The notes under the pieces were generated by a model. That model had not been told where the DNA came from and did no database searches. It saw only the letters and a program-made list of their open reading frames with translations. A DNA stretch of 64,000 bases from Fratercula arctica (taxonomy: Eukaryota; Chordata; Aves; Charadriiformes; Alcidae): contig CANTUZ010000025.1 of NCBI GenBank assembly GCA_947846985.1, positions 1,858,100 through 1,922,099 on the forward strand, given 5' to 3'. The position numbers were made by a program, and so were the translations under genes. Shown here in pieces: positions 10,011-23,473 of the stretch. How positions within the stretch are numbered: the stretch's first letter is position 1; every line of letters starts with the position of its first letter.

Positions 10011-13000
10011 GTGTTTTATTTAATGTTTTGCAAACGTGAACTTGTTTGGCCTTCCTGGTATAGAGCTAGTCTTATACCTTGGGAGGAACTGTGCAGAGAA
10101 GGAAAGTTGCTGCCATGCAAGACTGAAGATTTTCGAACAAATAGCACTCAATGCAAATCCATCTGTAATAAAATAAAATCTTTATTTTGACATATTCTCT
10201 CAGTTCAAAAGTCAAAGTTCCTTCCAGTGCCTCTTTGTTCACATTTCTGAGATTTGTTGTCTAATTCAGTAGTATTGTTTTAAAACTAAGCCAAATATCT
10301 GAACTAATGATAACAAGGTGCATCTCTGCGATTAACAGTAGCAGTGAAAACACTTTGAAAACACTGTAATTTACTGCAACTACTGCAAAAAGTAAACAGA
10401 AATTTTTTGTATTTCAGGTGTGTGTGCTGGGCATGCCTGCAAGCAATTCTTGTATGGTTGGGTCCTTGCAGTTCTTGTGAAACAGGAAATCATGCATGGA
10501 CCTAATAGATGATAGCCCTGGTCTTTGCAAACTTCCTTCAGATTAATACACTGGAGAATACTCATTAGGAGTGTGGAGCAATTACCCCATGTCTGCGTTA
10601 GGCAGTAGTGTAGCCCAAAGGGGAGTGGGTCTGTAGGATGAAACTGTTGTACTGAGACCTGACCTCCACACTATGGTTATTTTTGGGGTTACTTTGGATT
10701 AGCTCTAGTGTAGTCCCATGGACTGAACACTGGGCATTCAGCTGGAGCATACGGCACAGCAACTGGAGTGCATTGAGTGTCCTCCTGGCACACATCTGCC
10801 ACTTGAATTTCATCTAAGAACCTGGTGGGAGCTTGGAGACTGCCTGGCCATGCAAACCGAAGCACAGAAACAGGGAAAATGAGATTTGCTTCAAAACTGT
10901 GCTCTTGCTTTGTACTAAAGTGCTACACCAGACAAACCCTGTTGATGGCAGCCCTTGATCATGGGGGCATTGGAAGGGACAGTGGCTAGCAGGCTCCCTG
11001 CAGATTGAACATCCCACTTCCTTTGCAGTTTTTGGCCATTTTTTCCCCTCTGTCTATCCTGCAGTGACAAGGCTGTAGAATAACTGCCCCATGCCACATC
11101 AGAGTCAAGTAAAGCCTTGCCTGAGGAGGGCTGGCAAACCCAAATCAAGACATTTTGGAAAATGTATTTGGTAAAGATGGAGTAAGGGGAAAATTTCTCT
11201 GTTGTTGGCAGCAGTAGTGTTTGGTTATGGATGTGGATTTAGGGGGATGACTGCACTTATTCACCCCTGTGTTGCAGCTAAGAGGCATGAAGCAACTGAG
11301 TGTGTCTAGCCTTGCCCTGTCCTCCAGGGGAGGGCACATCCACCTCTGGGCTCCAAAAGGAAGATGAGTTGACGCCTTCTTTAGCAAAAGCGTAGAGGAG
11401 GTGTAAAACTTGACCTCTCTCCAAGTCCTCAAGAAGACAGCAATTGCATAGAGAGCAATTGGGAATAAAGAGAAATTGCATAGGATGGAGCTTGTCCAAA
11501 CAAAAAGCTTCTGGTCCTTGTATCACCTGGAGCTTCAAGAGCATGCCTTCAAAAGGGCAGGAAATCTGAACACCAGTAACACAGCATGGATCAAGGAATA
11601 ATTGCAGGTGCTAATGCCCAGTTGTAACTTGATCTTATTTTGTGTTGCAGCAAAGGTAGAAAGCTAGCATTTATATTTTTTAAACTGATAACTAGACATT
11701 TTAAATTGCTCAGTTTTCTCGTAACTGGAAATGATATTTGTGAGCAAGGCCACGTATCCAGCTAAATGTCTGTTTGCAGCAAAGCTATGAACTAACAAAT
11801 TGGAGCATTCAATGCCATGATGGTTTGACTGGATTAGACCACTTCTGTTTGTATGCTCTGCCGCTAACCAAGGAACAAATAGAATTTGTCTCCTTAATAC
11901 CCATTAGTCTCTCTCTAGGATCCAAACCCAAAAAATACTATGTATATCTGTCTCTTGGGACTTTTATATGCAGTTGTGGGAGTTGCATGTTTAGTAAGAT
12001 CTGATTCTTTGTAAAGCTCAAGTCCAAAAATCTCTGTGGTCTAAACGCCATGTCACTCTTCTGTTCTGCTAGGACAGCCAATAAATCAGCAAATCCCAGG
12101 GGATTTTATGTTGTTCCTTGGGGGCAGATGACTGCAATTGTATAATCTGTTGGGTTTGGAATGTCTGTCAGAGCTCGGGGGGTTCCCTAGGTGTGGAGGA
12201 ACTGTGCAGCTACTCAAGTCATCCTCTTCAGATGTTTGTTCTGGGAGGGGAGGGGGCTCAGTGTGGCTATTCACATCATTCATCCATATGCTGGGTGTTT
12301 TGGAGGTCTGCTTGTCACTCTCCCAAAGCCCTCGACATGCTTCTGAGGTATCTCTACAACATGCAGGGCAAAAATTGTGTTTTTTTCGCTGTGCCAGCAT
12401 AATTGCAATGATCTAGTTTGTCTTATTTCCACACCTGTGATGGGGATGCGATTCAGCTGGGCTTCGTTGTCTGCGGTCAATTTTAGAAACTGGAGGTATG
12501 AATGCCATTCAGTCAAAGCAAGCCAGTAATTTCTATCTGCACTGTGTGTGCAACTCCCCTCGGGCTGCGGCTGCACACACTCTCTCAACTGTACGTAGGT
12601 TGGGACTGCCGGTGGGAGCGGAAGCACGGTCCCCTGCCACCACCAGCCTCTTCTTCTCCTGTTCCCTGTCTGTGCAAGAGTGGGTGTGCTGCTGCAAACC
12701 AGATCAGGGTGCTGGGCTGGGTTTAAACTCCCCATCTTGAGATCTGAGTTTTTGAATGTTTGCTTTTGTGTCAATTTAAAGCTGGATTGGTTCCCTCATC
12801 AGGTTCATTTGTACTGTTGCTCAAATGATTGTGCCAGCACCCAAATAGGATACAAGGTGGGAGCAAAGCTGTGACATTGTTTGGTGTTGGCTGATACCAG
12901 ATTTAAGGTGTTTGTGAAGCTGTAATACATAAAGCTAATGGCTTCACCACCTTAGACCTTACAGCAATTCTGTGGGATAAGACATGTTGTTGGCCCTGGG

Positions 13001-16000
13001 GTTTTTTGTGTGGAAAGACTTGCCTGGGGTGCTGCAAGGGATCTGTAGCATAGCAAGGGAAAAGGGATTCAGTTCTCCTAAATTCAAAGCTGTTGGTCTT
13101 AAATTCTTGCTGGTTTGGTTTCTCTGCTGAACAGTGAAGATCAGACCTTGCCCTGTCTGTTTGCTGCTACTGTTGCTTCTCTGGGATGTTGTTGGTGGTG
13201 TTGCAGCCAGGCTGCAAGCAGCTCGAGCGTTGCTGTGGTGAGCATGAACACAGTGTGATGCTCAAAGCTACAGGCAGTTTTAATCTGGGAGAAGATTGGA
13301 TCTAATCAGCACCAAATATGCTTGTACTGGTTTATAAAAGGCCACAGAAATATACCTTGAAATTTAACTTCCAAATTTGTTAGTCCTTCAAGATTTCAGT
13401 AGGTCTAGTTGCATTTAATGGTGAAAAATATGCCTCAGACAAAGTGACAAAAACTGGATTCAGTTTCATTCTCCAGAAAGCCACCACTTTGTCTGTCCTG
13501 AGAAAAACACGTTATGGCTTAGAGACCCACAGCCAATGTGAGATTCTAGGAGGTGCTGCTTAACCTTGGCCACAAGCTGAGAGCTGAGGATTGCTCATCC
13601 TCAAAAGGGAGGTGGGAGCCTTCTTATGTACCCTGGGCAGTTTGAATGCACTCCCTGGATGTTGTTAGTCTCTTAGCTTCATGACTGACTTTTCCTATGC
13701 CGTTTCTGCCTTTCCCCCTGCTTATTAAGGCAGGTGGAGAACATTGCGTTCCTTGCACGTGTCATCACCTGCAGAGCCCTGGACAGGAAAGGGCTTGTCG
13801 GTCATGAGATACTGGATCAGGAACTGCCTGGCTCATTCCTGGCATGCTGTAGCTCTGTGCCCACAAGAGTACATTGAAGTAACAGCCGAGTTTACCAACG
13901 CCATTGCTCTCTGCTGAGATAAATTATGGTTGGAGAGCTTAGTCCTCTGGGGAGGTGGAAGAAAGGGCTGGCAGCAGGGTGTCCCTGCAGCCCCAAGGAG
14001 GTGAAACCTCTTGCAAGCTTGGCTGCAGCAAGGTTTGCCTGAGACTTTGGAGCCTGGTGTTTTCCTTTGACTGCATGCATTAATGCAGACTTGAATCCTG
14101 CCTGAAGACATGGCAATCTGTGAAAAGTACCCCCTGGTGCTTGCCAAAATCTGCCCTCAATGGGCTGGGTTTTCTCACATGGTGAGGGCAGTGAGGTGAG
14201 GTTTCATGAGGAGCCATGTGTCCTTCCACCAGTCACTATCTGTTAGTCGTTAATTTGTCCTGCCTTACCCGAAAAGCAAGTTAGCTCATTTGCCGGTGTC
14301 ATGGAGAGATGGTTTGTTAATTTTAGCTTTTCAATCCCCCTTGGGGCTGGAGGTTTCATTTCTGTGAGGATCTTCATCTTAACAGCGGATTGAGTTTCAA
14401 GACGTTTTACCATGCCAGAGTCTTTCAGAGAAGAGCATAAAAATTAGTGGTCTGTCTGTCCTGCTAAGGACATTACAGGTCCCTGGGGGCCTAGGCAGGG
14501 GCTCTGAAAGTGGTCATCTCAGCTGAGGTTTCTCCTCTGTGCCCTGGTGAGCTGTGTGACAGGTCGGCTGATGGGATGTCAGTGATGCTCTGTGTGTATC
14601 ATTTCCAAAGTACTTTCTGATCTATCAGGATGAAAGGTTCTGGAGAAATGCTAAATATTATTATTAGTGTAAAATAAACAATCTTCCTCAATATTTCTCA
14701 TCCTAAAGTGAATCCAGATGTTTTCTTATGACTGCTGGGCCTGCTTTGTTTTTTCTGTTGCTCGGTGCGACTGTCTGTATTTGTTCAAGTGAGATGGGAT
14801 GTGACTGTGTCACATGGGAGTGACGTGTTATCACAACATGCTCTTGTCAAGTCTGTAAACCTTTTATATTTATACACACACAAATATATATCTATATAAA
14901 AAAATGACTGACTTACTCTAAAATACCATTTATGAGTCCAACACTTCACACATGTGCCAAGGAACTTGAAATAAATTCAGCTAGTTTATCAGTTTATATG
15001 ATCGCAGCAATCAGTTCAGCTGTGTAGGGGAGAAATGGGATTTGGCTGCATAACTCAAAATAGCATCTGAAGGAAGTGGATGCATCCTTCTCTTCATAGC
15101 TCTGATACAAAAAGAGTATTAAATGCCACCAGTTGCATTTTCCAACCTGTGGTTGAGCTTTGCAAGAGATAACTTTCCAGCACTGTTTCAAGTGTAAGAT
15201 AATTTTTTTCCCTGCTTTTAAGGATTATTAACATTTTCATGGTTTCTCTCCTACAGAGAACAAGTCTGTCCCACTGCTTAAGGGTGGCATTTTATACAGG
15301 CTGGGGTTTTACCAGAGCTGGTGCCAGCGTGAGATCAAAGCAGCAGTAGCAGCCGGGTGGTCCTTCCTTCTGAGCATGCAAATGGGAAATGTTTCCAAGC
15401 CGATGTTTGTGATGTTTTAGACCCTGCTTGGGGAGATGACACTGTAGCATGTCAGGGGACTACAGCTGTGCTGAGGGGACTTAACACTACCTTGCAAAGA
15501 CTGACAAATACAGAAAGCGTGGATGAGTGTTTTGCTGGTAAAATCTTTTGTTTTAGTAACTAATATTAATTAAATAATTGCATTTTTAAAATCAGTGATA
15601 ATAGGATTTGTTATGTGTTGTCATTCACTGGCACTAGGAGTAGCTGCCCAAGGTTTTTAGCTGGTTTATGAGATCCAGGGCTTTCACCGAATCCTACTCC
15701 ATACCCTGCGAACCAAAATGGGGAATAGGAAGTTAAAAATCTGTTGTGATTTACAGTCTCAGTTTTCAATAAATTTTGATCAATCAAAGCCGCATTAGGG
15801 ATATTTTTGCTCCATGTACCTTCTCCATCCAAGCTGAAGACCATGTTCAAACTAAGCGACAACGTGGAGGTTGCAGCTGATTCCTCATGTCTGTACCAAG
15901 AGCCACGTACACATATCAACTCTGATCCTTCCCTGACTGAAACACAGTTGGTGTACTGATTGCTAAAATCTCTGTGAATGCTTTACAGGGACCAAATCTA

Positions 16001-18654
16001 AAAAAAGGCATGTCTGCATTGCACACATTAAACCCCCTGAGAAGTTGAATTTTGGGTCCTGTCCAGCTTTTGCCCAGTTTTCTGCAGTCTAGAGGCTGTA
16101 TAAATACATTTTATTGAATCCATTTCTTTATTCCCTTCTGGCATGGGATGCTTCTGGATTGATAGAAAGTAATTAAAAATGTATGCATCTATTACTGCTC
16201 ACTGTAACCCTGCTCCAAACTGTAGGGATGGTTTTCTGTGGACAGTGGATAGAAAAAAACCCCAACACACCCCTTCTTTCTTCCCTTTTCATAGCTCTAC
16301 ACTTTATGAACAGAATAAATCTGCTACAAGTGGAGGTGAAATAGTAAATTATTTTTTCCTCTATAAAATGACTTAATTTGGATATATGCTAAGTTCCTTC
16401 TCATTTCACTTGATTCCTAAATCAAGTAGTTGATTAATGCATGCACTTGGCTACTAGCACTCAAAAATACATCAGTGATTAGTTCAGAGATAGAGATTGG
16501 TGTTTTAAAAAAACCTACATATGTGCACCTGCACAAAAACAAGTCAGGCAGAACTGACTGCATAAAAACAAGGTGGGCAGCACCTATGTAAACCGCAGGA
16601 TTATGGGAAGAGGAGCTGCTTTTCTGTTTCTGTGTGCCAGGAGAAGCAATGCTATCAGGCTTATGTATGATGGATTGGAGTGCAAGCAAAAGTCATGAAT
16701 TTTAATCAACCTTACTGTCTGCCTTGAAATTTGAGTTGAAAGATAAATGTGAAAAACAGGCAGCCCATATTGTTTCTGGAACAAAACTGCCCCTTTTCTG
16801 TTGATTAAAAGAATTTTTCTTTTAACTTGATAATAAAAAATACTTCCATCTTAGTTCCGGATTTTTTTTTTTTGCTAACCCTTCAGGTCCTGCCAACCCG
16901 GGGGTGCCTGGCTGAGATAAGCATCACCTCATGGCCACCCAGACAACTGACCTTGGCTGCAGAGACTTTCCAGCCAGCGGGGCTCTTTGGCTGTCTGCTT
17001 TCAGCCATTTTGAAATATGTGTTTAGGGCTTTATTTAAATATTCTTAATGTTTAAAAAAATAATAAAAAAAAAAAGACTTGCCTCGTGAAAACTGCTGAG
17101 TGGACTGTCCAGGGAGGTGAGGTCCAGTTTATATTCATTGTGGAAATTTGGCACAGCCAACATATTTGTCCTTCACCTCTGTTGCTCCAGGGCTGATTTT
17201 AAGGTTATGTAGTTACTGTATTCATTTAGGCATCGGTCTTCCTAATTAAATATAAGTGATTTGAATGCTGATGTTGTCTTGGGGGGACATCTAAGGTTTG
17301 GGAAGAAGTGGACTGAAACTACCAGCTAATGTCCAAGGACAGAAACACACACCCATCATGTATTATTTCCAGACACTGCCAGGCTGGTCCAGATTGAGTA
17401 ATTGAGAGTGCTTTCCTCACTCCTCTGTAAAGAAGGAGGTTACCATAGCTGCTTTCCCTGTTTTGCCGTTAAGTCACCTCTATGCAGGAATAACTTTGAA
17501 GGGTTGTATTTAAGGCCAAACAACTTTTAAGAAAGGGAAGGGGAAAATTAGCCTACAAGCACCGGGGAGGAAAAAGAGAGTGAAAGACTCCTGAGTTGCT
17601 CCTCCTCTCTCAACCACAAGTACCTATATTATTTTCTCTTAGGATGTTTTACGGTTCAACTCCACACTTAGTTTCTCATCTCCTCTGATAGCTGTAGGTT
17701 CACCAACTGCTCCATCTTAGCGAAAAGTTCATTGCAGCTGCAGCAGAGGCTTATTTGATGCTCTGGAAAATTCTTGCCACTTTGATTAGTGAGAAAGGCA
17801 ATATATTTTTAGGGGCCTAAATTAGTGTGAAAGGGCACGTACAAATCTGTTAAGTACAAATTCCAGCTTGTTTGTACTCTCAGTTGGTTACACCCTTGGC
17901 TAAGAACCCAAATATTTCAAGAATATATGAAAGAATATATTCAAGAATATAAGAGGTATATGCTTTCCCAAAAGAGGCATGAAGTTAGATTCCCCTTTTG
18001 CATCAATGGGTGCAGTTTCTGCAAGGTTACTGAGTATTTGCTTGAAGCAGAAACATCAATTCCTTCAAGGCATGTCCAGAGACTTTGAGAGGAGAGGCAA
18101 TGCTTTGCTCTGGTATGGGAACCTGGTGGCTGCTCCTCACACAGCTGAGAGGACTTAGCTCTTGCTTTGACTGGAATACGCTTGCTGTAAAGGAAACTCA
18201 CCTTATTTCCATGTCCCTTTACGAGAGCTGGAATGCCTTATAGTGCCACACTATGCTGTATTGAGGCCATTGGCGCTATACCTGCTTACCCAGTGGCTGA
18301 TTTTTTTTCCCTGAGGCTTTCAAAGCATGTATGTAAGCCAAAGCAGAAGATTAGTTTCACTAAGGAGGCTCATTTCAGATGCAAATGCTCTATGGGCTGC
18401 TGCGCAAATGAAGCCAGCCTGATTTTTAATTTTAAAAAATGTATTTATTTATTTATTTAAATGCCCCACTGGAAACACTCTCTGCTTTGCTTTGTTTCCT
18501 CCACCTTTCCATATTGCTGTGCTGCAGGTCTGGAGGTTGAGGTGGTGGGAACCATTTGGTGACATTTACCAGTTGTCATATTACACTGCAGTGGGATCAG
18601 CTTGGATGGCTAGTAGGGCTGTTATTATTCCTGGTATTATATCACAGAATCGGG
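10011..18654. other. Host DNA, no gene recognised
   Basis: Mostly single-copy-looking sequence with balanced composition. It includes a TA/CA-rich microsatellite at about 14862-14901 and an A-rich tract near 17050-17082. Short ORFs such as 12118-12416 overlap in several frames and both strands without domains or paired splice sites. It is best read as intron or intergenic DNA linked to the exon at 19010. Confidence 0.55.
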
Positions 18655-18925
18655 GGGTTATATCACAGATAGGGGTTGGAAGGGACCTCTGGAGATCATC
18701 TAGTCCAACCCCCTGCCAGAGCAGGGTCATCCAGAGCAGGTTGCACAGGAACGCGTCCAGGTGGGTTTGGAATGTCTCCAGAGATGGAGACTCCACCACC
18801 TCTCTGGACAGCCTGTTCCAGTGCTCTGTCTGTAGGAAAAGAGCATTTGCCGATGCCTTGAGGTGTCCTAACATATCCTCATGCTGGGTAATCAGCTGCC
18901 TGAGAAGGTGCATGAACATTATGGG
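18655..18925 (-). mobile_element. CR1 LINE 3' fragment
   Basis: The minus-strand CR1 3' block includes ggttggaagggacctctgg and the motif encoded as HWNRLSREVVESPS. Only the last part of the element remains. The sequence beyond about 18830 is less typical. Confidence 0.8.
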
Positions 18926-19009
18926 GTGCAGTGTGTTGGAGTGATGTGGCAGGATGCAGGCGCTGCAGGGTGAGCAGTTGGTAATCCCTGCACATCCCTT
19001 TCCTTGCAG

Positions 19010-19412
19010 TTACCTGGCTGAGCAGTGCTGGAATGGCGGCTTCATCTACCTGATCATGTTGCGCCACATCAAGCGCAAAGCCCCTCTTTTTCCCTCCAAT
19101 GGTAACAACAGCAACAGCTGTGACTCCAAAGCCAAGCCCAGCCCTGAACCCAGTGACAGAGATGCTCAAAATGGGAAAAAGATCAGGAAGTTTGGGGTCA
19201 TCACCAGAATGCCAGGCAGTAAGGAGAGCAAAGAAAAGCCAGGCTTGGAGCATGGGAACGAGCACTGCACTCTGATGGAGGTGGAGGTTGCTCAGCCGGA
19301 GACCTCCAAAGCAGAAAGCAATGGGGAAGAGCAGCTTTGTGACACAGGGAGACAGTACCAGTCACAGCTGTTGGATGGAGGTGTGCCAGACATCGGCGAC
19401 CAGTCTGCCCAG
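19010..19412 (+). CDS. Probable host exon, gene not identified
   Basis: A 403-nt open segment flanked by a good acceptor (ccctttccttgcag, AG at 19008-19009) and donor (CAG then gtatgt at 19413). It starts with the third base of a codon and ends at a codon boundary. It encodes about 134 residues. The start has a Cys/Trp-containing hydrophobic stretch (CWNGGFIYLIML) followed by a basic cluster (RHIKRK). The rest is polar, rich in Ser, Lys, Glu and Asn, and looks disordered. The use of a full open frame between clean splice sites, with no retroelement similarity, argues for a real cellular exon. I do not recognise the protein. No partner exon is visible in this window, so the gene has large introns, or the segment is an isolated duplicate. 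Confidence 0.62.
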
Positions 19413-21265
19413 GTATGTTTGCTTTGGGTTTTTCTAGAGATGCAAGCAGCAGGTGTGCAAGTGAATTAAGGGAATTTGTTGAGCGGTTTCCCCTGGTTTC
19501 AGTGCATCATCCTCAGGCTGAGCCTCTACGTGACAGCCAAAGCTGTTGGGGTGCCAAGCTGTGGGATGGGGTGCAAAACAGGGGGGCAGGAGGATTAGAG
19601 AATTAAATAATAATTGTGAGGAACCTCTGTCATGTTCCATCTGTGATGAAGGGGAAGGTCCTTATATCTCAGTTCTGTCAGCGTTGGCCTCAAGATTTCT
19701 TTTGTTGAGACAACAGATGACCTTACAACACCAGGGCAGGAGGTGTCAGTAGAAGATGGTCATTTTGTCCTTTGGGGCTTCATGTTTAGCTCTGTCTGAG
19801 CTCAACGGGACCTTAAAGCTCATGTGAAAATTGGAATTGAAGTTTCCCTTTTTGAAGGGATAGGGAGTCAGCACCAGACCACGGTGCATTTATTTGTGTT
19901 ACAAAACTTGTTTGGCCAGTGGTTAGGGACCACATGGAAGTTATTGTGAATTTTGCTCCAAGTTGATGAGATGGACAATTTGTTAATATTTGGTATGACA
20001 GTGGGACTGGGGCTTTCATTGCTTCTCTCTTCATCCTAATGGAGATCTTGGTGTTTGTTGCCTGACTAGAATTGCAGCTTTGCTGTATGGAGAAAAATAA
20101 GCCAAGCCTTGATCACATTTCAGTATGCATCTATCACTAGAAGAGCTGTCTGCCAATCTTTCCAGAGACACTGATAGTATAAACAGATGAAGGCTGCTGT
20201 ATTGGGCTTGGGACTTGCTGCAGCAGCTGGTTTTGGTTTTTAGACTTCAAAGCTGGTAAAAGAATGGTATGAATGGACATCTCATCCCTAAATTCTGTTG
20301 AGGAAATAATTGGTTTAAAAGTAAATAAATCCACTCCTTCAGTATTTTGAAAGCTCTGGTCCATATAAAAACTTCTTGAATCTGTTCTGAAGATGTCTAA
20401 TTAAACACATTATAAATGAAGATGATCAGAGTTTGTTCTGAGGAAGTGGAAAGCCTATATATATATATTAAAAAAAAAGAAACTCTTGATTCAGAGCCAT
20501 CTCATGCTAGTGTTACCTTGGTGGTTTTGGTCATTTTGGTCTGATAAGTAAATTGTTAAATTCAGAACATGTATGTATCAATGTGAGCAATAAATACATT
20601 TTTAACGCAAAGCACATACAAGGTGTCTTTGTAAAACATAAAAGTGTAGTTGAGTCACTGGAGATTTAAGAGCTATAATCTGTTCAGTTGTGGTGTATCT
20701 GTCATGGTGCCTGTTTGGGGGCACAGTCATTAGTAAAATGCTTCTCTCTCTCTTTCTTTTAATTTTTTTCTTCCCTTAATATTTTACTTAGAGATACGAC
20801 CTCTTTATGTGTCAGTATTAATTACATTTTCCTGACATCTGAATGTCGAGAAATGTGAATAGCTGGAGCCTGAATAGCATGCCTTGCTCATCCTTTGCTT
20901 TTTAAAGATGAGGGGGCCTTATAGAAGCCCATAACTTTAACATTCGTGGGGTAGCTGCTATTAGAGTAATGAGTGGCTTAATTCAGTTTCTTAGTAAGAA
21001 GTGACAGAAAATAAAATTTTCAAAATTATTTGAGTCCCATTTAAAAAATAATAATAGTGAAAAAGTCAAGAAATAAAGACGCTTGGGGACCTCAAATATC
21101 ACTTCTAGCTCAGTTTTCAAAGCATGACCTGACACTCAGGCATGTGAGATCCAGTTGTGTCAGGAGCCTTTTGAAAACAGCATCCAGAGCATAGTGTCAG
21201 AAGTTGTAGCCTCCTTCCAGGCTTCAAATCACAAGCCAAACCTTTTGTAGCCATGTATAAGAGAC
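19413..21265. other. Host DNA, likely intron
   Basis: Follows the exon's donor site. AT-rich, with a short TA run near 20456-20470. No exon-like open frame with splice sites was seen. Confidence 0.5.
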
Positions 21266-21584
21266 TGTGGTGTATGAAGGCACGGACTCCGGCTGTGATG
21301 AGCACAAAATCGTTTATTGCTTCTCAGGCCTCAGCTTTTATACCCGAGCTCTAAAACTTTCCATGCACCTGCTAGGCAAGTACACACATATTTCACATCA
21401 CTAACCCAGTCGCCTTATTCAGTTCCCACCAAGATAAGCACGCGAAGCTGTTTTCTTGTTCCATGTTTATACTGAACCAGTTCCTTTTCGTTCCATCCGT
21501 ATTGATATCTGCGTTCCTCTTTCTGTGTGCTCTGCTCACTGTGTCCTTGGCCGTATGCAGGCCTCTGCTCGTAGATCTGCCACA
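21266..21584 (-). repeat. Solo LTR of the ERVK-like family
   Basis: The 319-bp minus-strand element is the same family and length as the LTRs at 57203 and 63261, with TGTGGCAGATC...CACCACA ends and a TATA box (tataaaagctgag). Flanks are agagac and agagat, a 6-bp target duplication with one mismatch, as expected for class II elements. No internal sequence is present. Confidence 0.92.
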
Positions 21585-21939
21585 AGAGATGACCTGTAAT
21601 TTCCTCGAAACAAAGACTGAGAGAAGCAGCCTGAGGGAAGCATGAAATAAATGGTGAGAGACGAAATGGGGGGGGAGGCCCTCTGAGCCTTCCTGAGGAA
21701 CGTCTCAAACACTCAAAAGTACCAGGCCTTCTGCTCAAGGAACTGATAAGGCTAACACCTGCTTATCTCTTGTGTTCGAGAGAAAACTCGCCTCGAAGAC
21801 GATGAGTCTTACAGAGACAGGACAGCCCTGCTTTTCTTTGGCAAGGACAAGATAACAGGAATCTGCGTAGTTCTCTGTTTCTTCGAAAGACTACTGTGCC
21901 CGATGGATGACCCTTGCCTCATTATCCATGAAATGCATA
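21585..21939. other. Unclassified DNA between solo LTR and copy B
   Basis: 355 bases without recognisable coding or repeat structure. It forms the left flank of copy B and is unrelated to the CR1 on copy B's other side. Confidence 0.4.
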
Positions 21940-22129
21940 TGTCGTGGTTTGGCCTCAGATGGCAACAAAGAACCACGTGCCGCTCGCTCCACCGTTCACC
22001 AACTGGACCCAGGACGCACCAGCCAACTCCAAGCCCAACTTCCTGCCCCCTCCCCTCCTCTTAATCTCAGAGTGGGCCTGGCTCACATGGCATGGAATAC
22101 TTAACCCTGTCCCCAACGGAACCAGGACA
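21940..22129 (-). repeat. ERVL-like copy B 3' LTR (internally deleted)
   Basis: The 190-bp LTR keeps both ends (TGTCCTGGTTCC...CCACGACA on the minus strand) but lacks about 150 central bases covering R/U5. The 5' LTR of the same copy (26479-26819) is full length. The left flank is gcata. Confidence 0.85.
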
Positions 22130-22636
22130 TTATCCACCCCTTATTCCATACCATTTTTGCCATGCCCAGATCTTACAGGTTCCAATGAATTGCCACCACT
22201 TTCCCCTGTCATATCTATATATATATATGTACATATATATTCATGCAGATATAATGCCCTTAGTTTATGGGCCATCCCTCCAAAGTGTCTGGTGATTCAT
22301 TCAATAGACGGCTTTGGGCTCCATCTGTCAGAACAGTTTCTCAGGGCAGGTGAGGTGGTGTGTGGTGCTGGCTTCTTGCATGGTGTATTTTTCGGAACAT
22401 GTGGCTGGTGTACCCGGCGTAGCTCATGCACACAGTCCATGGGCCGAAGATGTAGATCTTGAGGAAGTTGCTGGGCGCCAGCTGCTGAGGTCAGTTCTGA
22501 TCCCATCACTGCTGTGCTTTACTCAATTTTTCATCAAAGTCCATCTGTCCTTAATTTGGGTGATTCTTACTGCAGTACAGCCAATAGCAATTATAGTAAC
22601 GAGGACATACAGTGACAGTGTTACACACAATTTGAT
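22130..22636 (-). other. Copy B 3' untranslated region
   Basis: Longer than in copies A and E. It retains a ~215-base block with a TA-rich microsatellite (22206-22245). A diverged version of the block is present in copy C, so the longer form is probably ancestral. Confidence 0.65.
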
Positions 22637-23473
22637 TCATTGGCTATTCTCACCCAAAATCAAGTCCCCATGAGGTACGCATCGGACTTCCCCATCCTTC
22701 CGCATCACCCACCAAGTGCACCCAGGTCCTTGGGCAAAAGCAATCCCACGGATGGGTTTGCCTTTGCCTGAGGCAGGACTGACCCAGACTGTCTTCCCTA
22801 ACATATTCTTCATGTGCGCTACGGGGACTTTATCCCCTTCTACGGTACGTGGAAGTTTTGACTGGGCAGGGCCAGCCCGATTGGTAGATCCCCTGGTGTT
22901 AACCAGCCAGGTAGCCTTTGCTAAATGTGCATCCCAATGTTTGAAGGTCCCACCACCCATTGCTCTCAGTGTAGTTTTTAACAGTCCATTGTACCGTTCT
23001 ATCTTCCCAGAGGCTGGTGCGTGACAGGGGATGTGATACACCCACTCAATGCCATGCTCTTTGGCCCAGGTGTCTATGAGGCTGTTTCGGAAATGAGTCC
23101 CATTGTCCGACTCACTTCTCTCTGGGGTACCATGTCGCCACAGGACTTGCTTTTCAAGGCCCAGGATAGTGTTCCGGGCAGTGGCATGGGGCACAGGGTA
23201 TGTTTCCAGCCATCCAGTGGTTGCTTCCACCATTGTGAGCACATGGCGCTTGCCTTGACGGGTTCGTGGCAGTGTGATATAATCAATCTGCCAGGCCTCC
23301 CCATATTTATATTTCAACCATCGTCCTCCATACCAAAGAGGCTTCAAACGCTTGGCTTGCTTGATTGCAGCGCATGTCTCACATTCATGGATGACCTGTG
23401 CAATAGTGTCCATGGTCAAGTCCACCCCTCGGTCACGAGCCCATCTACATGTCGCATCTCTTCCTTGATGGCC
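22637..23473 (-). pseudogene. pol: ERVL-like copy B integrase
   Basis: Continues in frame from the RNase H part after one premature TAA (CCTAAGG where other copies have CCTCAGG). The HHCC finger and the DDE residues (QIDYIT, SDNGTHF, KIERYNG) are all present, ending GENSQ. Apart from the separating stop it is open. Confidence 0.88.

Noticed and set aside
12118..12774. Cluster of overlapping ORFs of 74-164 codons in the host stretch
   Set aside because: Open frames occur on both strands and in several registers with no domain, no paired splice sites and no repeat similarity.
10011..21265. tRNA or other structured RNA genes
   Set aside because: No cloverleaf-like A and B box pairs or other RNA signatures were recognised by eye.
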